Positions 37,735 through 46,184 of a DNA stretch of 64,000 bases are shown here, one piece after another; within the stretch, counting starts at the first letter, position 1; every line of letters starts with the position of its first letter. Origin of the DNA: Catenulispora pinistramenti. GTDB lineage: Bacteria; Actinomycetota; Actinomycetes; Streptomycetales; Catenulisporaceae. A program made the translations under genes and the position numbers. Under the pieces are notes generated by a model. It had not been told where the DNA came from and did not search any database. It worked only from the letters and a program-made list of their open reading frames with translations. Location: assembly GCF_018274385.1 (NCBI RefSeq), contig NZ_JAAFYZ010000017.1, positions 1 through 64,000 on the forward strand, in the 5' to 3' direction.

Positions 37735-38361
37735 TCAGCCGCCGGATTGCGCCAGCCAGGCGTGTCCTTCGCTGAGGATGGCGCGTTCCTGTTCGCTGAA
37801 GCGGATGGGGAACGTGCCGGTCACCGCGATGCCGCTCGATTCGATGAGGTAGGCCAGCGAGGCGTATTCGCGGGGGTGGCGCTCGCGCAGGGCGTCGGCG
37901 TCGATGTCCGGCGCGGCGGCCGGGCCGAAGGGGTAGGTGAAGCCGCCCAGGTCGTAGACGGCGTCCCGGCGCTCGATGCGCCAGGTCCCGGCGCGGCGGC
38001 TGACGCGGTCCAGGAAGCGGACGTGGACCGTCGCGCCGATGCCGAGCTCCGTGTGGTCGGCCAGCAGAATCGCGTTGGTCTCGACGAAGGCCCGGTCGCC
38101 GGCGAAGGCGATGGTCGGGTTGCCGATGAAGTGCTTGGTGCGCAGCGGGCCCTCGGCCATCCGCCGGGAGCCTTCGATGAAGTCGTGGGCCCGGCCGGAG
38201 AACCACATGACCCTGAGGGTCGCGTCCTCGTGGAACAAGGTGGCCAAGGTGTCCCAGTCCTGTCGGTCGCGGTGGATCCAGCCGGTCATCAGGTCGCTGA
38301 TGGCCTGACGGTCGGCGAGGCGGTCGGCGGCGGGGCGGCTGTCGGGGTGGTTTTCGGGCAT
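37735..38361 (-). CDS. SnoaL-like NTF2-fold protein
   Basis: 208 aa. The nuclear transport factor 2 domain covers residues 13-150: DRQAISDLMTGWIHRDRQDW, LATLFHEDATLRVMWFSG, FIEGSRRMAEGPLRTKHFIG, GTWRIERRDAVYDLGG. Members include dehydratases and hydroxylating-dioxygenase small subunits, often working on aromatics or steroids. GGAGG precedes ATG. It follows the HxlR gene on the same strand with a 54-base gap. Confidence 0.85.
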   Translation of the reverse strand: MPENHPDSRPAADRLADRQAISDLMTGWIHRDRQDWDTLATLFHEDATLRVMWFSGRAHDFIEGSRRMAEGPLRTKHFIGNPTIAFAGDRAFVETNAILLADHTELGIGATVHVRFLDRVSRRAGTWRIERRDAVYDLGGFTYPFGPAAAPDIDADALRERHPREYASLAYLIESSGIAVTGTFPIRFSEQERAILSEGHAWLAQSGG

Positions 38362-38415
38362 GGGAGCCTCCTCGGGATGGCTTGGGACTTGGGACTTGCT
38401 GCTTGGCGGGTTCGT

Positions 38416-38916
38416 TCACTGCCCCGCGACGACCGGATGCGCGGTGTTGTGCGCGGCGTCGTGTGCGGTGTCGTGCGCGGCGTCGTACGCCTGCCGCGCG
38501 GCGGTGAACCGCGGCATGTTCACTTCGGCCCAGTCGCCGATCACCGCGATCGGCTCGGCCAGGGAATGCCCCAGCCCGGTGAGCGTGTACTCGACCCGCG
38601 GCGGCACTTCGGCGAAGACCTGCCGGGTGAGGAGCCCGTCGCGCTCCATCCGGCGCAGCGACTGGGTCAGCACCTTCGGGGCGACGCGGCCGAGGTGCGT
38701 GCGCAGCTCGGTGAAGCGCATCGGGCCGTCGGAGAGCAGCAGGACGACCAGGACGGTCCACTTGTCGCCGATCCGGTCCAGCAGGAGCCGGGTCGGGCAG
38801 TCGGCGTCGAACAGATCCCCGCTCGACTCCCCGTTCTCCTCGTCTTCACTGTTCTCCCTGGTCTCGCGCTCGGCCCGGAGTCGGCCGACCAGTCTGGGCG
38901 CGGCAATAGTAACCAT
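38416..38916 (-). CDS. HxlR-family winged-helix regulator
   Basis: 166 aa. The HxlR domain lies at about 35-130: DCPTRLLLDRIGDKWTVLVV, LLSDGPMRFTELRTHLGRVA, KVLTQSLRRMERDGLLTRQV, PRVEYTLTGLG. Cys40 before the first helix is where redox- or electrophile-sensing HypR/YodB-type members keep their reactive Cys. The tail repeats AAHDTAHDAAHNTAH, coded by short DNA repeats. It is divergent from the SDR-like reductase gene, its probable target. Confidence 0.9.
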   Translation of the reverse strand: MVTIAAPRLVGRLRAERETRENSEDEENGESSGDLFDADCPTRLLLDRIGDKWTVLVVLLLSDGPMRFTELRTHLGRVAPKVLTQSLRRMERDGLLTRQVFAEVPPRVEYTLTGLGHSLAEPIAVIGDWAEVNMPRFTAARQAYDAAHDTAHDAAHNTAHPVVAGQ

Positions 38917-38920
38917 GAGG

Positions 38921-38962
38921 TACTTATAGCACGTTGAAGTAATCAGTAACTGATGGTTACTG
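38921..38962. promoter_or_regulatory. HxlR operator region
   Basis: TACTT (38921-38925) mirrors AAGTA (38937-38941). The stronger inverted repeat CAGTAAC-TGATG-GTTACTG (38944-38962) follows. They lie 5-46 bases upstream of the HxlR start in the divergent intergenic region and would let the regulator control itself and the reductase. Confidence 0.6.
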
Positions 38963-39041
38963 TCACTGCCAGTACCGCTCGGAACGGGCCGGTACCAGTC
39001 GCTGGAAGCACACTGGAAGCCAGAACGAGGGAGACACGAGC

Positions 39042-39650
39042 ATGAAGATCGCGGTCTACGGAGCCACCGGCATGATCGGCAGCCGGGTGGTGGCCGAGGC
39101 GCTGTCCCGCGGCCACGAGGTCACCGGCATCACCCGCTCCGGCGGCGCGCTGCCCGAGGGTGTGCACGCGGTCCAGGGCGACGCCGGCGACGCCGAGCTG
39201 GCCCGACGCGTCGCCGGCCAGGCCGACGTCGTGGTCTCGGCCATCGGCCCCAGCCGCACCGGCGGCGACCGGCGCGAGTACCTGGCCCAGCTGCGCACCC
39301 TGGCCGAGACGGCCGGCGAGGCCCGCCTGATCGTCGTCGGCGGCGCCGGTTCGCTGCTGGTGAACGGCCACCGCCTGGTCGACGACCCGGGATTCCCCGA
39401 CGTGTACAAGGCCGAGGCGCTGATCGCGGCCGAGGGTCTGGACTACATTCGCGGGCTGGGCGACAGCGTCGACTGGACCTTCTTCAGCCCGGCGCCGGTG
39501 ATCCAGCCGGGTGAGCGCACCGGCTCGTACAAGACCGAGGCGGACACCCCGGCCGGCGACACGATCTCGGCCGAGGACTACGCGGTCGCTCTGCTGGATG
39601 AGGTCGACAAGGCCGCCTACCGGCGCCGGCGGTTCACCGCGGCCAACTGA
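39042..39650 (+). CDS. NAD(P)H-binding atypical SDR reductase
   Basis: 202 aa. MKIAVYGATGMIGSRVVAEAL is the nucleotide-binding GxTGxxG motif. DVVVSAIGPSR and LIVVGGAGSLLVNG are typical of the YwnB/NmrA-like atypical SDR group, often paired with HxlR regulators and thought to reduce quinones or electrophiles. GAGGGAG precedes ATG. A GGACTCGC-type 8-bp repeat follows the stop at 39653-39675. Confidence 0.9.
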   Translation: MKIAVYGATGMIGSRVVAEALSRGHEVTGITRSGGALPEGVHAVQGDAGDAELARRVAGQADVVVSAIGPSRTGGDRREYLAQLRTLAETAGEARLIVVGGAGSLLVNGHRLVDDPGFPDVYKAEALIAAEGLDYIRGLGDSVDWTFFSPAPVIQPGERTGSYKTEADTPAGDTISAEDYAVALLDEVDKAAYRRRRFTAAN

Positions 39651-39775
39651 GGGACTCGCGGACCCGCGGACTCGCACATCGACCTCGGCCTTGCCCCCGG
39701 TCTTGACCTTGACCATTGGGGAAGCCACAGAGTGGGGAGTGACCGGGCATTCCGCCCGGAACGAGGGAGCCGTCC

Positions 39776-40606
39776 ATGGGCCTGCTCAGCATCGGCGAGT
39801 TCGCGCGCCTGTCGCGCCTGTCGCCCAAGGCGCTGCGCCTGTACGACGAACTCGGGCTCCTGCGGCCCGCGCGCGTCGACCCGGACACCGGCTACCGCTG
39901 GTACGCCGAGACGCAGCTGGAACGGGCCCGGCTGGTCACGGCCCTGCGCCGGGTCCGGGTCCCGCTCGCCGGGATCCGGGACATCCTGGCCCTGGAACCG
40001 GCGGCGGTGGCCGAGGAGATCCGCGCCTACTGGGCCGGGTCCGAGCTCGAGCACGAGGCTCAGCGGCAACTGATGGGCGACCTCGTTGACCACCTCCACG
40101 GAGAGAAGCCCACCATGTACGAGGTCACAGTCCGCGACATGCCCGCCCGCACCCTGCTCAGCAAGCTGCGCCGGATCCACCAGGACGAGTTGCTGGCGGC
40201 GAGCCGGGAACTGTTCATCCACCGCCTGGCCCGCGGCGGCGTGCCCCGGCCCGAGGGGATCGCCGGAGCGCCGTTCACGATCTACTACGGCGAGGTGAGC
40301 GGGGACAGCGACGGGCCGGTGGAGTGGTGCTGGCCGGTGCCGGAGGATCAGGCCGAGCAGATCGCCGCCGGCTTCCCCGATCTCACGCTGCGCACCGAGC
40401 CCGCGCACCAGGAGGCGTTTATCCGCCAGAGCACACCCATCGGGTCGGGCAGCGGGACCGAGGTCGAGCTCGCCGTCGGGGCCCTGTTCGCCTGGGCCGT
40501 GGAACACCAGCGTGAGCCCGCCGGCGGTGTCCGGCTACTGCTGATCTTCAACCCGGCCAACGGGCCGGCCGGGCCCGACGGGGAATTCGCCATCGTCCTG
40601 AGCTGA
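39776..40606 (+). CDS. MerR-family regulator with GyrI-like ligand domain
   Basis: 276 aa. The MerR helix-turn-helix (LLSIGEFARLSRLSPKALRL then YDELGLLRPARVD) and coiled coil (about 1-115) are followed by an AraC-effector/GyrI-like domain (about 118-276: YEVTVRDMPARTLLSKLRRI, VEWCWPVP). This is the BmrR architecture of multidrug-binding activators. GAGGGAG lies before the ATG. No efflux gene is adjacent, so the target is unknown. Confidence 0.9.
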   Translation: MGLLSIGEFARLSRLSPKALRLYDELGLLRPARVDPDTGYRWYAETQLERARLVTALRRVRVPLAGIRDILALEPAAVAEEIRAYWAGSELEHEAQRQLMGDLVDHLHGEKPTMYEVTVRDMPARTLLSKLRRIHQDELLAASRELFIHRLARGGVPRPEGIAGAPFTIYYGEVSGDSDGPVEWCWPVPEDQAEQIAAGFPDLTLRTEPAHQEAFIRQSTPIGSGSGTEVELAVGALFAWAVEHQREPAGGVRLLLIFNPANGPAGPDGEFAIVLS

Positions 40607-40799
40607 ATCCGGCCGGCGGCGAGATCCGCGACGAGGTCGGCGAGATCAGCCCGAACTCGAACACCGCTCCCTCAACGGTCAGGCCGAGTGCGTCCGCCAC
40701 CGGCCCCCGCCCACCGATATCATGGTCACTCCCGAGCGCCGATGGACAGCGCGAACCACCCCCACCGAAGATGTCGGCCGAGCTCCAGGGGTTTGCACC

Positions 40800-41822
40800 A
40801 TGCCCGATCAGCTGTTGTTTTCCTACGGGACCCTCCGCCTGCCCGGCGTCCAGCAAGCCCGGTTCGGCCGTGAGCTGCCGGGCCGCGCGGACGGGCTGCC
40901 GGGATTCCGGCTGGAGACCGTGACCATCACCGACTCGGCGGTGATCGCCGACAGTGGAAGCGGTCTGCATCCGGTCGCTGTGCGGTCCGACGAGCTCGCC
41001 GATGTCGTCGAGGGCACCGTGTTCACCGTCACCGCGGCCGAACTCGAGGCGGCCGACGCCTACGAGGCCGACGACTACACCCGGTTCAGCCTCGCTCTGC
41101 GTTCCGGGGAACAGGCCTGGGTCTACATCGACGCCGCGACCGCCGAGGCGCTGCGCGTGGAACGGCTGGTCGCGGCCCAGGCCAACGCCGAAGCCTTGTT
41201 CGCGGAGGTCGGCAGGCGCGGCATCATCCGGGCCGGTGTGGGCGAACGACAGGCGAGCCAGGAGATCCGGGACCTGGCGAACGAGCTGTTCGGCACCACC
41301 CGGCACTGGCACAAGCGCATCGTCCGGGCCGGACCCAACACGCTCCAGCCCTACCGCGAGAACCCGCCGGACCGGATCATCGAGGCCGACGACATCGCCT
41401 TCGCCGACTTCGGCCCGATCTTCGCCGAGTTCGAAGCCGACCTCGGCCGCACCTACGTCCTGGGCGAGGACCCGGTCAAACACCGGCTCGCGGCCGACCT
41501 GCCCCAGGTCTTCGCCGCCGGCCGCGCCTTCTTCGCCGAGCACCCGGAGCTCACCGGCGCCGAGCTGTACGCCGAGATCGGCCGGCTGGCCCGCGAGCGG
41601 GGCTGGACGTTCGGCAACATCCACTCCGGCCACCTCGTCGGCGAGTTCCCGCACGAGAAGATCGACGGCGCCGACATCGAGTCCTACATCGCCCCGGGGA
41701 ACACCACACCGATGCGCCGCACCGACCGGCTCGGGCGCAGGTGTCACTGGATCCTGGAGATCCACCTGGTCGACGCGGAGCGCGGATTCGGCGGCTTCTA
41801 CGAACAGCTTCTCGACCTGTGA
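40800..41822 (+). CDS. fusion of gamma-glutamylcyclotransferase-like and M24 metallopeptidase domains
   Basis: 340 aa from ATG 40800 (AGGGG 9 bases before), where the GGCT motif starts; an earlier in-frame ATG at 40722 is less likely. Residues 1-115 are a GGCT/AIG2 fold: LLFSYGTLR, with catalytic Glu in ADAYEADDYTRF. Residues 120-340 are an M24 pita-bread domain with all five metal ligands readable (FADFGP, EADLGR, SGHLVGEFPHE, WILEIHLV, GFYEQLL). The junction runs without stop or linker repeat. M24 proteins of this subfamily normally stand alone. Joint action on gamma-glutamyl or imino peptides is possible but unproven. Confidence 0.85.
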   Translation: MPDQLLFSYGTLRLPGVQQARFGRELPGRADGLPGFRLETVTITDSAVIADSGSGLHPVAVRSDELADVVEGTVFTVTAAELEAADAYEADDYTRFSLALRSGEQAWVYIDAATAEALRVERLVAAQANAEALFAEVGRRGIIRAGVGERQASQEIRDLANELFGTTRHWHKRIVRAGPNTLQPYRENPPDRIIEADDIAFADFGPIFAEFEADLGRTYVLGEDPVKHRLAADLPQVFAAGRAFFAEHPELTGAELYAEIGRLARERGWTFGNIHSGHLVGEFPHEKIDGADIESYIAPGNTTPMRRTDRLGRRCHWILEIHLVDAERGFGGFYEQLLDL

Positions 41823-41831
41823 GGACCGAGG

Positions 41832-42608
41832 TCAGGCCGGCGGCATCAGATCACTGTCGCTGATGGTGTACGTCAGCGGGGGATAGACGAAGTCCCTCTC
41901 GTGGTTCTCGCGGCGCCGCAGCCGGTAGAACTCCTGCTTCTGCTCCTCGTCGGCGGACGTGAGGCGCGCGCCGTCCGGGAGGTACACGTCCCCGTCACGA
42001 AACCGGACGAGGGTCTTCGACGTCCGAAAGGTGACGCCCAGCCATCGGTTGTCCGCGGCCTGGCCGGGCGCGTCCAACACGATCCTGTGCCTGAGCCGCC
42101 GATTCGCGGCGACCGAAAACGCGACGATGCTGTTGTGGACGAGGGGGATCTCGAACTTCTCGGCATCGGGCCCCGGCCCCTTGGACTCGAAGATCAGCTT
42201 CCGCGGCGGGCCGGATTCGGGATGCCGGTAGCAGGAGAAGACGGCGATGTGCGAGTCGCCGGCCAGATCGAGGGCCTGGTCGGAATGGCCGCCCATGGTT
42301 TTGTAAGCGTCCGTATACGTCTCGATCAGGGCATTGTTGAACCCGACCGGGAGCGCCGCGCGTTCCCGGATCTGTTGCGCCAACCGCTCGTGGATCGCCT
42401 GGAAACGCTGTGCCGGGCTGCCGTATCGAGTGGTGGTGCGCACGAGCGGTACCCCACCTGCCTCGTCGCTCCTGGCGAGCACCGCGCCCTGCCGGCCCTT
42501 TCCCACGTCTTCCCAACCGACCGAGGCGTACAGCTCCGTGAAGAGATCTTCCTCGGCCGGCAGAGCGCAGGAGATGATCTCCTCCGAGACCCTAGGCTCG
42601 CGGGGCAA
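41832..42608 (-). CDS. AlkB-like 2-oxoglutarate/Fe(II) dioxygenase B
   Basis: 258 aa from TTG 42608 (GGGAG 6 bases before). Readable AlkB-type core: NALIETYTDAYKTMGGHSDQ with the metal HxD in GHSD, HIAVFSCYRH, distal His in RRLRHRIVL, and 2-oxoglutarate-binding Arg in GVTFRTS. It lacks the N-terminal nucleotide-recognition lid of E. coli AlkB, so the substrate may not be DNA. It overlaps the end of the upstream dioxygenase gene by 17 bases, so the two are made together. Confidence 0.72.
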   Translation of the reverse strand: MPREPRVSEEIISCALPAEEDLFTELYASVGWEDVGKGRQGAVLARSDEAGGVPLVRTTTRYGSPAQRFQAIHERLAQQIRERAALPVGFNNALIETYTDAYKTMGGHSDQALDLAGDSHIAVFSCYRHPESGPPRKLIFESKGPGPDAEKFEIPLVHNSIVAFSVAANRRLRHRIVLDAPGQAADNRWLGVTFRTSKTLVRFRDGDVYLPDGARLTSADEEQKQEFYRLRRRENHERDFVYPPLTYTISDSDLMPPA

Positions 42609-43827
42609 CGTAATCTCCCGCGTTCATGCTGAACAGGATGTCGTCGCCGTAGTCGATGAAGGACGAAGTCCTGTTCTCCTCGGCGTACAGCCTGCGCAGC
42701 TCATCCATGCCTTCCGGCGTGGGCGGCTCCAGCTTCACCAGATCCCCGGCCACCTTCAGGAACGTCTGGCCGTCCCGGTGAAGGGCTTCGGCGTTCGAGC
42801 AACGCACGACATATCCCAGGCGGGTCGGGAGCAATTCGGCGCCCAGGGTCGAGGGCCGGATTTCGTGGGTGTAGAGGCGATTGGTGGACAGCGGCATGAA
42901 GAACACGGAGCCGGGATACAGCGTCACAGAGAACTGCGAGGGCAACGCCGCGCCATCGCCTTCTCCGATCGGATCCTTGAGACGGAACTGGAGTCTGGTC
43001 ATCCCGCTGGCGTTCTTCACGCCGTAGTCGAAGGCGTCGCCGGCCAGGGGCCGCAGCTTGTCGAGCCCTTCGTAGAAGGTGCAGAAGGCCATGATGCCGT
43101 TGCCGGGCATGTCCTTGGTCTTGTCGGCGTGCGAGGAGATCTTGGCCTTGGCCTGCTTGCGCTCGGCCGTGGCGAGCGTGTTGTGGTAGATCTGGGCCAG
43201 GACGTGGTTCAGCGGTGCCGGGTCCTGGAAGACGGCGGCGGCCTCGCGGTTCAGCGCCTCGACGATGCTCGTGTCGGTCGGGTGGAAACCCTCGGTCGGC
43301 CCCGAGAAGTTCGTGGAACACCGGAGCAGGCGGAAATGGAACTCGTCACCGTCTTGGGTGACAGGCGTCAGATAGATCCCGCTGCGATGGGCCGTTCCCG
43401 GCTTGGTGGACTCCGTCAGCGACTGGAACTCGTGCTCGGCACGGATCCGCCCGAAGTGATCGTCACCGGGGTCGAAGAAGCGGCGGTAGTACACGCCGAC
43501 CCCGTGGACGCGGACGGGAACCCGGCCGAGGCCGACCACGGCCCAGGGACCGTCGACGTCCTCGCGGTACTCCGGTGACAGCTCCCGGACGACGAAAACG
43601 CGGTCGGCCGCATGCAGCCGGCGCTCGCTGACCGCCGAGATGTCGCCACACAGGTAGACGGTCTTGCGCGTGACATCGGACGAACCGGAGGCAAGGTCCT
43701 CTGGCGTGATCACGGATCCGAAGAAGTCCCTAACCAGGTCGAAGCCGTCGTCAGCCGACGACGAAGGCGCGACCAGGATGCTGCCCGTGTCGTCGATGCG
43801 GGTTTCTGTCAGCCGTGATGTCTCCAT
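42592..43827 (-). CDS. AlkB-like 2-oxoglutarate/Fe(II) dioxygenase A
   Basis: 411 aa. The N-terminal 190 residues are unrecognised. The C-terminal part carries KISSHADKTKDM (HxD), YTHEI (distal His), then TRLGYVVR, where two Arg six apart follow the His by 15, as in AlkB (His187, Arg204, Arg210). It is about twice the length of AlkB because of its N-terminal domain. AAGG precedes ATG. With the following gene it forms a two-dioxygenase operon of unknown purpose. Confidence 0.65.
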   Translation of the reverse strand: METSRLTETRIDDTGSILVAPSSSADDGFDLVRDFFGSVITPEDLASGSSDVTRKTVYLCGDISAVSERRLHAADRVFVVRELSPEYREDVDGPWAVVGLGRVPVRVHGVGVYYRRFFDPGDDHFGRIRAEHEFQSLTESTKPGTAHRSGIYLTPVTQDGDEFHFRLLRCSTNFSGPTEGFHPTDTSIVEALNREAAAVFQDPAPLNHVLAQIYHNTLATAERKQAKAKISSHADKTKDMPGNGIMAFCTFYEGLDKLRPLAGDAFDYGVKNASGMTRLQFRLKDPIGEGDGAALPSQFSVTLYPGSVFFMPLSTNRLYTHEIRPSTLGAELLPTRLGYVVRCSNAEALHRDGQTFLKVAGDLVKLEPPTPEGMDELRRLYAEENRTSSFIDYGDDILFSMNAGDYVAPRA

Positions 43828-43937
43828 TGGACCTTGATGCTCTCACGGGTCCGACAGCCGGGCCAGGCGGCTGTCGCCCCTCGGGCGCTGTGTCTCATGC
43901 CGACCAGACGCGGCGGCACGTCAACGGCCTTGGCCGT

Positions 43938-43980
43938 GCGATGACTGTGCTCGGATTGTGAACAGCGGGGATGACACTTC
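43938..43980 (+). promoter_or_regulatory. shared 43-bp upstream element, copy 1
   Basis: 33 of 43 bases agree without gaps with 45336-45378, including CTGTG, TCGGATT, TGAA and GACACTTC. It lies 86 bases before the secreted esterase start. No standard -35/-10 pair is clear, so this may be a promoter of an alternative sigma factor or an activator site. Confidence 0.6.
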
Positions 43981-44066
43981 GAGTTCGGCCACCACCGGCC
44001 GCCACCGGTCAACGCCGAGGCCTGTTCTATCAGCCCTCTGCGACATTCCCTGTTCAGGAGCGCTCC

Positions 44067-45251
44067 GTGAAACAACGGCTAGCCATCACCGCGGCGACGT
44101 TCGCCGCCGCCTCCCTCGCGGCCGCCGGCGCGATCGTCGGCCCCAGCGCCGCGCACGCCGACCCCTCCGGCCCGCCCGTTCTGACCGACGGCTACGGGCT
44201 GACGCAGGTCGACGATCCGTCCCTGTCCAATCCCGGCGTGCCCGCCCCGACCGCCACCGACTTCACCATCACGGTGTCCTCGGCGCAGGTCGCCAACGAC
44301 ACCGGGATGCTCGGGCACCACATCCGGATCAGCCTGCCGGCCGACTACTACAGCAACCCGACCAAGCGGTACCCCGTCCTGTACCTGCTCACCGGCTCTC
44401 CCGGCGACCCCTGCGACTACTTCGACAGCGCCGGCTTCCCGCAGCTCAACGCGCTGAAGGGGACGTCGGGGATGATCATCGTCATGCCCGACGGCGGACG
44501 CGGGTGGTTCTCCGACTGGCGCGACCAGTCCACCGCGCTCGGCGCCCAGAACTGGGAGAACTTCGAAGTCCAGCAGGTGGTCCCGTTCATCGACGCCAAC
44601 CTGCGCACCGTCGCGGACAAGCAGCACCGCGCCATCGCCGGGGTCTCCATGGGCGGCTTCGGCGCGCTCCACCTCGCGCAGCTGCACCCCGACCTGTTCA
44701 GCCAGGTGGCGAGCCTGTCAGGGGACGCCGATCTGTCGCGCAACGAGATGGTCCTGCGCGAGATCGTCGTCGCCTCGCTCACCGATGCGCTCGGGGCGTT
44801 GTCCGGGGTCACCAGCGGCCTGCTCCCCGGCACCTCGGACTGGAGCGCGTGTCACCCGGTGAACGACCCCTACCAGCCGGCCGTCAGCAGCGACGCGTTG
44901 TTCGGCTCCCCGTATCCGGTGTCGGTGACCCCGCCGTTCGACGACTCCCTGTGGAACGCCGCCGATCCCACTCAGCACGCCGCGGCCTTCGCCGGGATGA
45001 ACGTCTCCATCTACACCGGCAACGGCAACGGACCGGGAGGGGACTACCGGGAGTGGTGGCTGGAGAGCTCCTCCCAGCACTTCGCGGCCGCCCTGACCGC
45101 GGCGGGTCAGCACCCTTACTTCAAGGACTACGGCGGCGGCGCCGGATGGGGCCACTGCGACGGCGGTCATGACGTCACGTGCTGGGACGCGGACATGGCC
45201 GACCTGATTCCGCGCCTGCAACAGGCGTTCGGCATCACAAGCAGCAGTTGA
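44067..45251 (+). CDS. secreted esterase, antigen-85-like fold
   Basis: 394 aa from GTG 44067 (AGGAG at 6 bases). The signal peptide ends near SAAHADP. An alpha/beta-hydrolase of the putative-esterase family: RYPVLYLLTGSPGDPCDYFD, IIVMPDGGRGWFSDW, nucleophile Ser in AGVSMGGFGA, and His in WGHCDGGHD near the end. Relatives include mycolyltransferases, feruloyl and acetyl-xylan esterases; without mycolates here an ester hydrolase is likelier. It shares an upstream element with the next gene. Confidence 0.88.
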   Translation: MKQRLAITAATFAAASLAAAGAIVGPSAAHADPSGPPVLTDGYGLTQVDDPSLSNPGVPAPTATDFTITVSSAQVANDTGMLGHHIRISLPADYYSNPTKRYPVLYLLTGSPGDPCDYFDSAGFPQLNALKGTSGMIIVMPDGGRGWFSDWRDQSTALGAQNWENFEVQQVVPFIDANLRTVADKQHRAIAGVSMGGFGALHLAQLHPDLFSQVASLSGDADLSRNEMVLREIVVASLTDALGALSGVTSGLLPGTSDWSACHPVNDPYQPAVSSDALFGSPYPVSVTPPFDDSLWNAADPTQHAAAFAGMNVSIYTGNGNGPGGDYREWWLESSSQHFAAALTAAGQHPYFKDYGGGAGWGHCDGGHDVTCWDADMADLIPRLQQAFGITSSS

Positions 45252-45335
45252 ACAGGCGCCGCCGCCCCGCACGAAGCCCCCACCTGGCCCGCTCAGCAGC
45301 GCGAACGGCGGCAGCGGGTGGATTCGACGCGATGT

Positions 45336-45378
45336 GCGATCGCTGTGTTCGGATTATGAAAAGGCGATGTGACACTTC
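45336..45378 (+). promoter_or_regulatory. shared 43-bp upstream element, copy 2
   Basis: Partner of 43938-43980, here 38 bases before the start of the second secreted protein. Conservation outside any coding region implies a common regulator or sigma factor for the two genes. Confidence 0.6.
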
Positions 45379-45416
45379 CGGCCAATGCTTCATCAACCAC
45401 TGAGAAGGGCACAACT

Positions 45417-46133
45417 GTGAGCACCAACGAACCGACCGCCCACCGCAAGCACGCCAAGGACAGCACCAAGCGCCTGCGCCGCATCGTGCCGCTGGTCACG
45501 GCCGCCACCATCAGCGCCTCGCTGGTCGCGGCCGCCGCCGGCCCGGCCAGCGCCGCCGCCCGGCCCGGCGAGGGCAGCGTGTCCAGCGCGGCGATGATGG
45601 ACGCGGCGACCTACGTGCACGTCAGCGAAGGACACGTCACCATCGACACGCTCGCCGCCCAGAAGGCCGGCGTCAGCAGCCAGGCGCTGAGCGCCGAAGG
45701 CGCGATCGTGGCCGACCTGAACCGTTTCCTGGACACAGGCACCGCCGCTGTCGCCGCTGCCAGCGCCGCCCATCAGGGCGCGGCCGTCTCGGTCGCCATG
45801 GCCATCCCGGCCGCCGCCCAGGACAAGGTCATCCAGATCGCGCCCGGGGTCACCCTGACCATCGGCAGCACCTCTGTCGAGCTGAGCCTGTCCAAGGACG
45901 CCGTCACCGAGATCGAGAGCGTCGTCGGCTTCGGAGCGGCCGTCGCCGCGCTCGTCACCCCGGTCCTCGTCGCGGCGGGAGTCCCGAACGCCGCCCTGGT
46001 CAGCGGGGTCATCGCGGCCGCGCTCGGCGTCGGCGCCGCCTTCCTCAAGATCTGCACGGCCCCCGACGGCAGCGCCAGCTTCTCCGTCTCGTTGAACGCA
46101 CTCCCCTCCTGCAGTGGTTTGAGTTCCCTCTAA
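45417..46133 (+). CDS. secreted protein with hydrophobic helical hairpin, unknown
   Basis: 238 aa from GTG 45417 (GAGAAGGG upstream). The signal peptide (IVPLVTAATISASLVAAAA) is cut near ASAAARP. The mature protein is Ala/Val-rich. It ends in two long hydrophobic stretches (GFGAAVAALVTPVLVAAGVP and NAALVSGVIAAALGVGAAFL) and two Cys near the C-terminus. No homologue is recognised. The composition recalls membrane-inserting or surface-active peptides. Confidence 0.75.
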   Translation: MSTNEPTAHRKHAKDSTKRLRRIVPLVTAATISASLVAAAAGPASAAARPGEGSVSSAAMMDAATYVHVSEGHVTIDTLAAQKAGVSSQALSAEGAIVADLNRFLDTGTAAVAAASAAHQGAAVSVAMAIPAAAQDKVIQIAPGVTLTIGSTSVELSLSKDAVTEIESVVGFGAAVAALVTPVLVAAGVPNAALVSGVIAAALGVGAAFLKICTAPDGSASFSVSLNALPSCSGLSSL

Positions 46134-46150
46134 ATACCGCGCACGCACAC

Positions 46151-46184
46151 CAGCTAGGGCCGAGATCGCTCTCGGCCCTAGCTG
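46151..46184. terminator. strong intrinsic terminator
   Basis: A perfect 15-bp stem CAGCTAGGGCCGAGA (46151-46165) with 46170-46184 closes a TCGC loop, 17 bases behind the secreted protein stop, and is followed by CTTTCG. It also touches the end of the kinase fossil on the other strand. Confidence 0.92.
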
